DNA from: Malania oleifera
Taxonomy: Eukaryota; Streptophyta; Magnoliopsida; Santalales; Ximeniaceae
Direction of reading: 5' to 3'
DNA length: 64,000 bases
NCBI RefSeq assembly: GCF_029873635.1
Contig: NC_080423.1
Location: 95,451,191-95,515,190, forward strand
Positions 24,301 to 30,545 of this stretch are shown in pieces. Position numbers and translations under genes: made by a program. Position 1 is the first letter of the stretch. Each line of letters starts with the position of its first letter. The notes under the pieces were generated by a model. It was not told the origin of the DNA. It searched no databases and saw only the letters and a program-made list of their open reading frames with translations.

Positions 24301-26326
24301 GTCTCGCCACTTCCATAACAGATCACATACATCAGGAGCCAAAGCTTTACAAGGCCTTCACTCTATTAAGAAAGGCCATCCACACAACAACTTTAACCTT
24401 TGAATGCAAAGGTGATGATCGGGTATGGATGGAATGAGATCCAATGCAAAGTTAAGGACCAACACAATTAGCAAAGGTAGTCCGTACCAAGAATTAAGTC
24501 TTGTGTTCAAGCTTTATCCCTCTTCCCCTAACCCTATACCTAGAAAATAAAAAGGAAAGAAAGGAAATAGAACCTAAGCTCTAGCAAAATGATGGTTGAA
24601 GATAATATCTGTTCTTAGATTACCACTTCACCTAAAAGATTAAGTCGTTAGGTTGTGGGCCAACAATGTATATTAAGCCTTAACATTCCCCTACACATGC
24701 AGCCCGACAGCATGTACAAAGATAAACAAACGATAAGTAATGCCAATTACGAGGAAGACAATAATTTTTAAATACCACATAATAAACACAGGCAATAAAA
24801 CTAAAACCTAGGACCTCTTTGTTACCAGCTCTGATACTATGTCAAATTACCACTTCACCTAAAAGCTTAAGATGTTAGGTTGTGAGCCAACAATGTATAC
24901 CAAGCCTTATCACCTACTTTAGGAAAGAAAGAATAAATGAGTGAGAAAGGAAGAAGAGTTTGAAAATATAATAAATAATTGGAGAATTGAAAGAACTAGA
25001 AAGGATAAAAAAAAAAATTAAACCAATCATGATAAATAATTGATCCATAATATTGTAAAAGAAGAAAGTAAGGAGTGAGAAAGGAAGAAGAGTTTGAAAA
25101 TATAATAAATAATAGGAGAATAGAAAGAACTAGAGAGGATAATTTTTTTTTAAACCAATCATGATAAATAGTTGACCTATAATATTGACAATAGACAACC
25201 ATAAATCTCATGGGTGTTAACAACCCCATATTTATAAATTCCCTTACACTTGTTACACAAGCAAAATTTCCCAGAAATCTAACAAGGAAACATAAGATTT
25301 CTAAAATTCTAACAACAGTCTCATGATACTTTAGGCCATCATATAAAATGTCATTCAAAAAGCCTATGAAAATACCCAAAAGTATAAAATCACAATAATT
25401 TCCCACAAAAATTAAATTTTTAGAATATTTCTTAGATTTTGTAAACATTGAACTTTGGGCTAGAGTTGAATTTAATTTTCAAATTGTTGCAATGATGAAT
25501 TACATAGATCCAAACATAGGCAACCTATTCACATACAACCTCAAACCTGAAATGCATTTGATTGATGAAATCCATGCATCTTTCCATACCATGCTGTTTT
25601 CGCAAAACCATAATAGTCAAAAAAGGAAAAAAGCAAGGAAGAAGTTTTGTGTCCCTGCTAAAAGGCAAGGATTTTTTAAGCCTTCAAGAAGGAAAGATTA
25701 TACCATATGCCAGGAATTCTTCTATTACTTTGTAGATACCACAAGAAAACACTCACCAAGTGCACTCAAATAAAGAAATTTTCGTATATCACTGGGGATA
25801 TTTGCAAGCATACTGCAGATTAGTAAAAACGATTATAATCCAGTCACGAAACGAAACTTTTTGCATTTTTAAGAAGATCATTCAGATATACTTCCAATGC
25901 AAATGGTAAATGCTAAAGACAGACATGATTTAGGTAGGTGCAAGAGAGCAAACGAGCAGTGAGAGTCAATATCCTGATATTCCTTACCGTATCTAGCCCA
26001 GAGCTGAGGTTCAACCCCACTGCATTCACGAATCAAAATTGGAAATTTGGGGTTCAGTGTCTTCAGATCCTTGTAATTTCTCTCAACGAACGCTCTAAAA
26101 ATTCACATTAACTAAATGACAATCAGCATTTTTAACATAGAATTATTATCCCAGGATGGACAGGAGCGTAGGAGAAAACTAAAGAAGGGTTTCTGGCTAG
26201 TGATTTTAATGATATGGGAAAAGGGTAATGAGAAAAATACCTAGCGTGCGAACTTGCAGGGGACGTTTGGCAGAAATTGATTCTAAGTTCCTTCAAATTC
26301 CTAGACAATTGTCCTCTCCAAGCCAT
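4213..26326 (-). CDS. NDUFA2: NADH dehydrogenase (ubiquinone) 1 alpha subcomplex subunit 2 (complex I B8 subunit)
   Basis: Accessory subunit of mitochondrial complex I, located in the matrix arm (N module), with a thioredoxin-like L51/S25/CI-B8 fold and no catalytic role of its own. There are three exons. Exon 1 is 26326-26241 (86 nt, starts [15 protein letters not shown]). Exon 2 is 26094-25988 (107 nt, contains [19 protein letters not shown] and [15 protein letters not shown]). Exon 3 is 4325-4213 (113 nt, [19 protein letters not shown] to ALKASFI, stop TAG). Both introns are GT-AG: an Arg codon is split at junction 1 and the Asp codon of RYDMGVE at junction 2, so the frame is kept and the product is 101 residues, the usual size. 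Cys19 and Cys53 have the 34-residue spacing of the disulfide pair reported for human B8. No reading-frame damage is seen, so the gene looks functional. The unusual feature is intron 2, about 21.7 kb long and filled with transposons. Confidence 0.94.
4470..4772. mobile_element. MITE-like element with imperfect terminal inverted repeats
   Basis: The left end begins GCCTCGTTTGGTTTGCG. The right end, read on the other strand, begins TCCTATGTTTGGTTAGCG; the two match apart from an indel and a few substitutions. The 303-bp body is AT-rich and non-coding. The flanks at 4465-4469 and 4773-4777 are both TCAAT, a candidate target-site duplication. The superfamily is unclear: the TGTTTGG-type end is common in Harbinger- and hAT-like MITEs, but a 5-bp duplication is diagnostic of neither. 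Confidence 0.5.
4778..5274. other. Intronic stretch without recognised element
   Basis: AT-rich intron sequence. It ends in a (CA)n microsatellite at about 5242-5265 that runs into an (AT)n run abutting the next element. No coding signal was seen. Confidence 0.5.
5275..6297. mobile_element. Non-autonomous hAT-like element with ~24-bp terminal inverted repeats
   Basis: The left end reads CAATGTTTTAAAAGGTGAAG and the right end, on the other strand, CATTGTTTTGAAAAGCGAAT. A subterminal motif GCCTTAAGGCATTG (5337-5350 area) recurs in inverted orientation near 6224-6240. The roughly 1-kb body has no transposase-like coding sequence. CA-ending inverted repeats followed by TTTTAAAA-type sequence and short subterminal repeats are typical of plant hAT relatives. 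A clean 8-bp target duplication is not visible because the left flank is an AT microsatellite. Confidence 0.6.
6298..7258. other. Intronic stretch without recognised element
   Basis: AT-rich, with a (CA)n microsatellite at about 6395-6421. No protein-like reading frame and no terminal repeats were recognised. Confidence 0.5.
7259..8436. repeat. Diverged direct duplication, two ~500-bp copies
   Basis: Copy 1 (about 7259-7760) and copy 2 (about 7903-8433) share the same order of landmarks: an AACT(T/C)AAGTGTC start, GGATAATTCAA, a block resembling CACCCCATTTTG...ATCTTTTGGCC, then a TTGAGCTCCTA block, TTTCTCCTCTCT, and a shared end TCTCACAAAAT followed by TTAATCCAA or TTGATCCAA. Spacing between matching landmarks is about 640 bp. 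The copies are heavily diverged, so the event is old. Open frames inside are not protein-like. The source sequence is not recognised. Confidence 0.55.
8437..8640 (-). pseudogene. Possible LINE 3' tail (minus)
   Basis: Read on the minus strand, this AT-rich segment gives a C-terminal stretch like [20 protein letters not shown] followed by an A-rich run, a composition seen at the 3' ends of plant LINEs. There is no zinc-binding domain here and no target duplication was found, so the call is weak. Confidence 0.3.
8641..10779. other. Intronic stretch, unidentified repeat-like DNA
   Basis: No coding region of convincing composition was seen. A (CA)n microsatellite lies at 9603-9633. At 8640-9540 the sequence is less AT-rich than its surroundings and may be an eroded retroelement, but no domain could be recognised on either strand. 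At about 10220-10280 there are short repeats around GTCGGTATCTGACATGTGTT, which look like terminal parts of an LTR or helitron-type repeat. Confidence 0.4.
10780..11239 (+). repeat. Gypsy LTR remnant preceding a primer-binding site
   Basis: This non-coding region ends directly before CGGTATCAGAGC (11239-11250), a one-base variant of the initiator-Met tRNA primer-binding site used by most plant gypsy and copia elements. The 3' portion, with TGACCCTTCTCAAGG, resembles the U5 of gypsy chromoviruses. The left boundary and the partner LTR were not found. Confidence 0.5.
11240..12503 (+). pseudogene. Ty3/gypsy (chromovirus-like) gag-protease remnant
   Basis: After the primer-binding site, gag starts at ATG 11318 ([19 protein letters not shown]), with a coiled-coil-like N-terminus. 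Around 12208 the nucleocapsid zinc finger reads [14 protein letters not shown], followed by [14 protein letters not shown]. The protease catalytic motif [13 protein letters not shown] (DTG at about 12470) is intact but is followed at once by a stop. At least ten stops and frameshifts interrupt the frame, so no product is possible. RT, RNase H and integrase do not follow on this strand; coding similarity ends near 12503. This order matches the Tekay/Reina-type chromoviruses. Confidence 0.8.
12610..13575 (-). pseudogene. Ty3/gypsy RNase H end and integrase remnant
   Basis: On the minus strand, from 13575 downward, the translation reads the end of RNase H ([12 protein letters not shown]), then a linker, then the integrase N-terminal domain: [19 protein letters not shown] near 13320, [19 protein letters not shown] near 13220 and a CxxC-type YCLTCCLAK. 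The core start [14 protein letters not shown] (first catalytic Asp) follows, and [15 protein letters not shown] comes near the end. Many stops are present. The fragment lies head-on to the gag-protease remnant at 11240-12503, so the two are either halves of one rearranged element or two separate chromovirus insertions. Confidence 0.75.
13730..14345 (-). pseudogene. LINE ORF2 3' end, degenerate (minus)
   Basis: Read on the minus strand from about 14340, the frame gives [20 protein letters not shown], then ININDWIQR and a [10 protein letters not shown] segment. These are the hallmarks of the zf-RVT domain at the end of plant L1 ORF2 (Trp, then the CxxC). The rest runs to an AT-rich 3' tail near 13735. 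Frame changes are needed to follow it. It lies tail-out against the plus-strand LINE that starts at about 14355. Confidence 0.6.
14355..16335 (+). pseudogene. 5'-truncated LINE (L1-type) with reverse transcriptase, zf-RVT and poly(A)
   Basis: The remnant begins inside the RT palm ([20 protein letters not shown], matching the CKLDxEKAYD motif), continues with [14 protein letters not shown] and [17 protein letters not shown], and reaches [13 protein letters not shown] at about 14690-14735. The last of these normally reads FADD, so both catalytic Asp residues are now Asn. Thumb-type sequence ([20 protein letters not shown]) and the zinc-binding domain with [18 protein letters not shown] near 15880-15930 follow. 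Several stops and frameshifts break the frame. It ends AATAAAATTTTC and then a run of 20 A at 16316-16335, a clear retroposition tail. The 5' truncation is typical of LINEs. No target duplication was identified with confidence. Confidence 0.85.
16517..16692 (-). repeat. Copia LTR (duplicated copy A)
   Basis: TGTTGA...TCTAACA in plus orientation (TG...CA ends). The adjoining 16693-16710 gives the polypurine tract GCTTGAGGGGGAG on the minus strand. It matches the LTR at 18170-18358, and the preceding five bases, ATTAG, are the same. Confidence 0.85.
16693..17985 (-). pseudogene. Copia pol 3' segment (duplicated copy A): RT C-terminal part and RNase H
   Basis: On the minus strand from about 17985: [20 protein letters not shown] and [15 protein letters not shown] (reverse transcriptase), then the YxDD-type region and the RNase H segment, with stops in several places. 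It is the duplicate of 18359-19652. It has no upstream gag, protease or integrase of its own because the unit was cut at 17985. Confidence 0.85.
18170..18358 (-). repeat. Copia 3' LTR
   Basis: 189 bp, longer than its partner (172 bp), mainly because of an expanded (TAA)n tract at about 18298-18332. TG and CA ends are present. It is preceded on the minus strand by an A/G-rich polypurine tract ending GAGGGGGAG. Confidence 0.88.
18370..21610 (-). pseudogene. Copia pol remnant: protease, integrase, reverse transcriptase, RNase H
   Basis: The order on the minus strand is as follows. The protease region lies near 21560-21500 with [14 protein letters not shown], where the catalytic DSGA has become DSTT. 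The pre-integrase zinc domain ends in [15 protein letters not shown] (about 21080). The integrase core follows with [16 protein letters not shown] and [12 protein letters not shown], and then NKMGL-stop where an Asn-Gly...Glu segment is expected. An integrase C-terminal part follows ([16 protein letters not shown], 20588-20148), then RT with [20 protein letters not shown] (19847 downward), [18 protein letters not shown] and [11 protein letters not shown], and then RNase H. Stops lie in each domain. The RT and RNase H part is also present as the duplicated copy at 16693-17985. Confidence 0.85.
21700..22639 (-). pseudogene. Copia gag remnant
   Basis: It starts at ATG 22639 ([17 protein letters not shown]), with [14 protein letters not shown] typical of copia gag N-termini, then a stop. 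[20 protein letters not shown] and [14 protein letters not shown] follow. The nucleocapsid zinc finger near 21880 reads [15 protein letters not shown]; the last zinc ligand, usually Cys, is His or shifted. Frameshifts separate the pieces, so no full-length gag can be made. Confidence 0.82.
23323..23494 (-). repeat. Copia 5' LTR with adjacent primer-binding site
   Basis: 172 bp. On the minus strand it ends ...AATTTCAACA and is followed at once by TGGTGTCAGAGTG (23322-23310), a variant of the Met-tRNA primer-binding site. About 680 bp of untranslated leader separate it from the gag ATG at 22639. Confidence 0.88.
23495..23829. other. Short intronic stretch without recognised element
   Basis: Follows the Copia 5' LTR. 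It contains AAGTGTGTTTGATGAGTGTT and similar TG-rich words like those near 10220-10280, perhaps a shared old repeat. No coding signal was seen. Confidence 0.4.
23830..24420 (-). pseudogene. LINE ORF2 3' end, degenerate (minus)
   Basis: On the minus strand from 24415 the translation reads [17 protein letters not shown], the start of a plant LINE zf-RVT domain, then a broken Cys-containing stretch, then a C-terminal tail with hydrophobic and Trp-rich residues. The segment ends in an A-rich tail around 23835 (T-rich on plus). Several frameshifts and stops are present. It is similar in position and content to the tails at 1-993 and 13730-14345. Confidence 0.6.
24610..24912 (-). mobile_element. 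SMART/TRIM-like miniature LTR retrotransposon (303 bp)
   Basis: Two direct repeats, 24610-24685 (76 bp) and 24840-24912 (73 bp), share TACCACTTCACCTAAAAG, GTTAGGTTGTG and CCAACAATGTATA, and have TG and CA ends. Directly inside the right copy, on the minus strand, is TAGTATCAGAGCTGG, a one-base variant of the Met-tRNA primer-binding site. Directly inside the left copy is an A/G-rich tract, GTGTAGGGGAA, a polypurine tract. The internal part of about 150 bp has no coding capacity. This layout is that of the smallest non-autonomous LTR elements. No clear target duplication was found (ATATC against CCTAC). Confidence 0.72.
24939..25190. repeat. Direct duplication, period 134 bp
   Basis: Copies start at 24939 and 25073 with GAGTGAGAAAGGAAGAAGAG and continue through TTGAAAATATAATAAATAAT to AACCAATCATGATAAATA; a few substitutions and a variable A/T run distinguish them. 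Non-coding. Confidence 0.75.
25191..25987. other. Intron sequence next to NDUFA2 exon 2
   Basis: No repeat or domain was recognised. A 93-codon open frame at 25492-25773 (+) is Lys/His-rich and matches nothing I know; in a spliced-out intron it is most likely chance. Confidence 0.45.
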
Positions 26327-26760
26327 GAGCGTTGAAGCTGCAAATGAAACCCAGAAGTTAGATTGAAATTAAAACCCAAAAAAGTTTTTGAACAAGAAGA
26401 CACAGATCTTAGGTTGTGCACGATTGGCAACATATGGCCCTGGTGAAGTGTCAGAGAACAAAAATTATTATAGAACAGTAAACGAAGTGAGATCGTTCAG
26501 TGGAGCATGCTTTGTATTGGGAAGTTGATTGACTTTGCCTGGATCAAAAAATTCGAGAAATGCAAAAGAGCTCAGTGCCCAAAGAGGGCGCTGGGGGGAG
26601 AGAGAGAGAGGGAGACCTTTTACTGCCGGAGTGAGAAGAAAGGAGGGCCGTTTTCTGCCGTTGGTGGCAGCTGAGTCGTCGCGCGGGGCTTGGAAGAGAA
26701 AGCGAGGCGCTGACGCCTAGATGGAGTCGGGGCAGATCTTGGACTTCAGTCGGGAAATTA
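26327..26760 (-). promoter_or_regulatory. NDUFA2 5' leader and putative promoter
   Basis: Just upstream of the ATG, on the minus strand, lies about 240 bp of moderate composition. Beyond it is a clearly GC- and CpG-richer island at about 26565-26740 with a CT-rich run (CTCTCTCTCTCTCCCCCC in minus orientation), which resembles plant 5' leaders. No convincing TATA box was found at a fixed distance. The transcription start is therefore inferred only as somewhere near the island. Confidence 0.4.
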
Positions 26761-26851
26761 TCCCGAAATTGAGTTGCTTGGGAACGTTAAGCATGAATAT
26801 TCAAATTTTAGTAATATTAAAATAGAAAAAAATTACAGAAATTTTCCTTTT

Positions 26852-27334
26852 TGTTACAAAATGTTGCAAGAATTAATAATAAAATAGATAAAGATGTGTA
26901 GGAAAATAAATAAAGGCAAGAGAGAGATTTTACGTAATTCGGTCATACCTACTTCACGGGCGAATAAAATCAAAACTTCACTATCATGTGCGGAATTATA
27001 AGATGATTTGAAACCGACCTTATACTAAATATCGGAACCGACCTTGTACAAGATATATTTCTTCTCTTTATCTACTCCACTTTTCTTCCTTTCATTGGCT
27101 ATGTGGGAGGAGGTATTTATAACCTTCACAAGCTAGCTCATCTTGACTTTATTAGTGCAAACATATAGGGTAGGTTCACATAGGGATATAATTAGTGCAG
27201 ACATATAAGCCAGATTCATACGAACATAAATTAGTGCAGACATATGGAGCAGGTTCATAGAGATATGAATTAGTACAGATATATGAGACAAGTTCATGGT
27301 TGATATGGGGGACATCCACCTATATTTCATAACA
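26852..27334 (-). repeat. Copia 3' LTR (intact)
   Basis: 483 bp with TGTTAC...ATAACA ends. On the minus strand it is preceded by ATCTAAGGGGAAG (27335-27347), the polypurine tract. It contains a short tandem array of TTAGTGCAGACATAT-type units (about 27148-27290), which is also present in the other LTR half at 39088-39230. Confidence 0.85.
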
Positions 27335-28390
27335 CTTCCCCTTAGATATCACTCATATATTAACTCCTTTTGCTAAGATCTTTAAAATGTCTCATTCTGA
27401 TGAGATAAACCAATTTCTTGAAGGTTGTAGTAGGCAAAGTTTTAGTGAACAAATTTGCTAGATTATCACTTGATAAGATCTGCTGAACATCTATATCACC
27501 ATTCTTCTAGAGTTCATCTGTATAGAAGAATTTTGGAGCGACGTGTTTTGTTCTGTCACCCTTTATGTATCATTTTCTTAGTTGAGCTATACACGCAGCA
27601 TTGTCTTCATATAAAACTGTTGGAATATACTTGATTGATTGAAGACCACAATTTGTTTGGATATAAGAAATCATTAATCTGAGTCACACACATTCTCTAC
27701 TAGCTACATGGATAGCTGGTATTTCAGAATGATTAGAGGATATTGTTGTAATCGTCTATTTTACTCAAATAGCGTAGAATGTGCTTAATTTAATTATAGT
27801 GTCACCGAGTAGGAGCAGAGTTGTATATTGCTAGTAGATTTACAACAAATGTAATGTTAGGTCTTGTACAATTGGGCAGATACATTAGAGAGCCGATAAC
27901 ACTTAAATATGGTATTTCAAGACAAAGTAATTCCTCCCTCTCATCATGAGGTTGAAATGGATCCTTCTTAACATCAAGTGATTGCACCATCATTGGAGAT
28001 CCCAAAGGATGAATTTTGTCCATATAAAATTTTCTTAATATCTCTTTGGTATATTTAGATTGATGAACAAAAATTCTACCATTTACATGTTCAATATGTA
28101 GGCCAAGATAATATTTTGTCTTTCCCAAATCTTTCATCTCTAATTCTGTCATTAAATTATTAGCAGCTTTAGTGAGCTCTTCAGGAGTCCCAACTAAATT
28201 CAAATCATCAATATAAACAACAATTATAGCAAATTCGGATTCTGATATTTTAATAAAAACACATGGACAAATTGGATCATTTATGAATCCCTTTTTCACA
28301 AGGTACTCACTTAATCGATTGTACCACATGCATCCAGATTGCTTTAGTCCAAAATAAAAAAATGTTGGAGTTTAATTAAATGCAAACTTC
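27335..28390 (-). pseudogene. Copia reverse transcriptase and RNase H remnant
   Basis: On the minus strand, 28329-27802 gives a continuous 175-residue frame. It contains MWYNRLSEYLVKKGF, the RT active-site region IIVVYIDDLNLVGTPEEL (YIDD motif, intact) and MKDLGKTKYYLGLHIEHV, then PYLSVIGSLMYLPNCTRPNI. A frameshift and a stop then separate the RNase H part, where VLYEDNAACIAQL and GDRTKHVAPKFFY are recognisable down to about 27350. It is non-functional because gag and the integrase core are broken. Confidence 0.85.
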
Positions 28391-29460
28391 TGGGTTTTGC
28401 TTCAGGAAATTTAAATCCTTAAAGGATTTTCATATTTTTTTTCAGATTCTTAATTGGGCTAACAGTCGCTGAACGACTAAGCATGCTTTTTATGGACGTA
28501 GTAACATCATACCTATATGAATTGAGATCTCATTATTATTTTCAGGTACTTATCCCTTTTCAAGGGATGTCTCTTCAGGAGTTTTCTATTCAGGAGATTC
28601 CTCTTCAGGAGGTTCCACATTAGGGATTTCATTTTCAGGAGAAATGAGTTTGTGAATGTCGAATAGATTATCCACCTCTGTAACCTCTTATGGAGTGTTT
28701 AAAGATTTCAATATTCTCTTTCTGAGAGTTTTAGCTTTTGCACCAACAAACCTTCCATGCTTAACTTGTGGTTTAGGTTCATTAGCTGGTTGTTGTCCTT
28801 CAGGGACATCAATACGTGCTGGAATATTTGTAGCAGGTATATGAGATTTTAATATGGTTTTGGTATCTATAAAAGAATTTGGTAATTGATTTGCAATCCC
28901 TTACAAATATATAATCTTATGAACTTCAAGTTCACTTTGATTTGTGCGAGAATCTAAATGAGATAAACTCCTGGTATTCTATGTGATTTCATGTTGTGCT
29001 TCAGGCACTGATTTTGCTCCCTATAATGTAGGGAATACTGCTTCATTAAAGTGACAATTAATTTCCTTTAAGAACAAGCAATACGCATTAAATCATTTAA
29101 TAAAAGAATTTTGTTCTTTAGTGGATGACCATATGAATTTTCAAATATTCTTCGCATTGTTACATCTCCAAGATGTCTAAGATATTCAGGTCAAAGTGTA
29201 AATAACTTTAGGTCATTTCACTTCTGGTGTAAGACATTATTTGATTCAATTGTTTTAATTTTTTGTATAATACAAATTAGAACATAAAGTTGGCAGTTTT
29301 TCTAAAATTTGTTTCTTTCCAGAAACAGTAGAAGTAATATAAAGAAATTCTTTACTACCTTCACTTGTAGTTTCAACGTGATATCTATTGATTATCCCAC
29401 TTCTTGGGGTCATCTCTCTTCTGGGGGTTATTCTTCTTTTGGGGAATTGTAACTTCACGT
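28391..29460 (-). pseudogene. Copia pre-integrase and linker remnant, integrase core deleted
   Basis: From 29458 downward on minus: a basic stretch RRITPRREMTPRSG, then GSKEFLYITSTVSGKKQILE, then MMRR-type pre-integrase sequence (TMRRIFENSYGHPLKNKIL near 29150) ending in the Cys-containing zinc domain. The expected core (DDE) is absent; the sequence passes straight into the Ser/Glu-rich linker that normally follows integrase (28540-28660). Stops are frequent. Confidence 0.7.
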
Positions 29461-30032
29461 CTCGACGCCAGTGATAATTTCACGACCAAAACTATACCCA
29501 CGACCATACATGCAACCTCGTCCTTGACCATGAAACGTGTTCATATTCACTTCAGGGAATAGGGTCGAACCAGTTGGATGAGTTTGGTAATATTTTATCA
29601 AAAGCTCGTTATTTTACTCAGCAACAAGACATGATATGAATTTAGAAAATTTACTAAATTTCATATCCCTATATTGCTGCTGCAGGAGCATATTAGTGGA
29701 ATGGAAAGTAGTATAAGTCCTTTCAAGCATGTCTTCGTTAGTAATATTTTCACCACATAGTTTTACTTTTGAGCTAATTTTATGTAGAGTTGAATTATAT
29801 TTACTGATTGTTTTAAAATTTTGCAACTTCAGGTGCAACCATTCATATCGAACTTTTGGTAAAATTTGATGGTCGAATATATGCTTCAAAATTTTTCCAT
29901 AGGATAAGTGAGTTTTTAACAGTGAGGTATTCAGTCTTTAATTCTTCCTCTAATGAGAGAGAAGAATTATTAATTAGATGGGGAGCTGAATATAAAATAA
30001 AAGAGACAAATACATTTGAGCTCATGCATGAT

Positions 30033-30065
<33 letters not shown>

Positions 30066-30293
30066 TTCTTAATAAGCTGTTTAATCTATGCACCTTCCAC
30101 TCACCATCATACATACATGTGTGAGGAAGATCGTGGCTTCTACGTGATCTTGAGGGATGCGATATTTTCATCTAAAATAGTATATTTCAAATTCATTACA
30201 TTTAGATGGATATCAACATCATATAATCCATGATAAATAATCGTTGCCTTTGATATCAAGGGGAACAATTTCAACTTTTCTTAGGTTCAACAT
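29461..30293 (-). pseudogene. Copia gag remnant
   Basis: ATG at 30293 (MLNLRKVEIVPLDIKGNDYLS, the usual copia gag start), a frameshift around an (AT)n run at 30033-30060, then TEYLTVKNSLILWKNF. After another shift, 29889-29614 reads IFDHQILPKVRYEWLHLKLQ and ENITNEDMLERTYTTFHSTN, and the tail is Gly/Arg-rich (GQGRGCMYGRGYSFGRE). The (AT)n expansion inside the coding region alone would disable it. Confidence 0.8.
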
Positions 30294-30545
30294 CTAAATA
30301 AATTAACAATAATAAGACAATTTAGAAAACAAAATGTAAAAACTGAACTAAAACTAAGATAATAATATAATATTATTTTCACCCTTCTGGGTATTTAAAT
30401 ATCTTTCTTTAGGAACATTATTTTATTTTTCTCAATTTATACTCTTCAGAAGTATGATCCCAATTTATAATATTAAATTGGGTAATAATTTAACACCTCT
30501 TCTAGAGGTTAAAAATGTTATTTCATATGGAGCATAAATGTTTCA
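30294..30545 (-). other. Copia untranslated leader, part adjoining gag
   Basis: AT-rich leader between the gag start and the nested solo LTR. It includes an imperfect palindrome, CCTCTTCTAGAGG, at about 30505-30518, the same motif family as in the leader part at 32656-32840. It ends in TTTCA (30541-30545), the target site of the insertion. Confidence 0.6.

Larger units (their letters stand above)
4326..25987 (-). other. NDUFA2 intron 2, 21,662 nt, transposon-filled
   Basis: The donor is TACG|GTAAGG at 25988/25987 and the acceptor is TTTGCAG|ACATGG at 4326/4325. Both match plant consensus, and the split Asp codon is restored exactly. The intron carries elements in both orientations, several of them with their own promoters, splice-like sites and poly(A)-type sequences. 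Intron 1, by contrast, is 146 nt (26240-26095). Correct splicing would need the spliceosome to skip all the cryptic sites. The individual elements are listed separately. Confidence 0.92.

Noticed and set aside
25492-25773. 93-codon open frame near NDUFA2 exon 2
   Set aside because: It lies on the opposite strand in an intron, with no domain, no context and biased composition; taken as chance.
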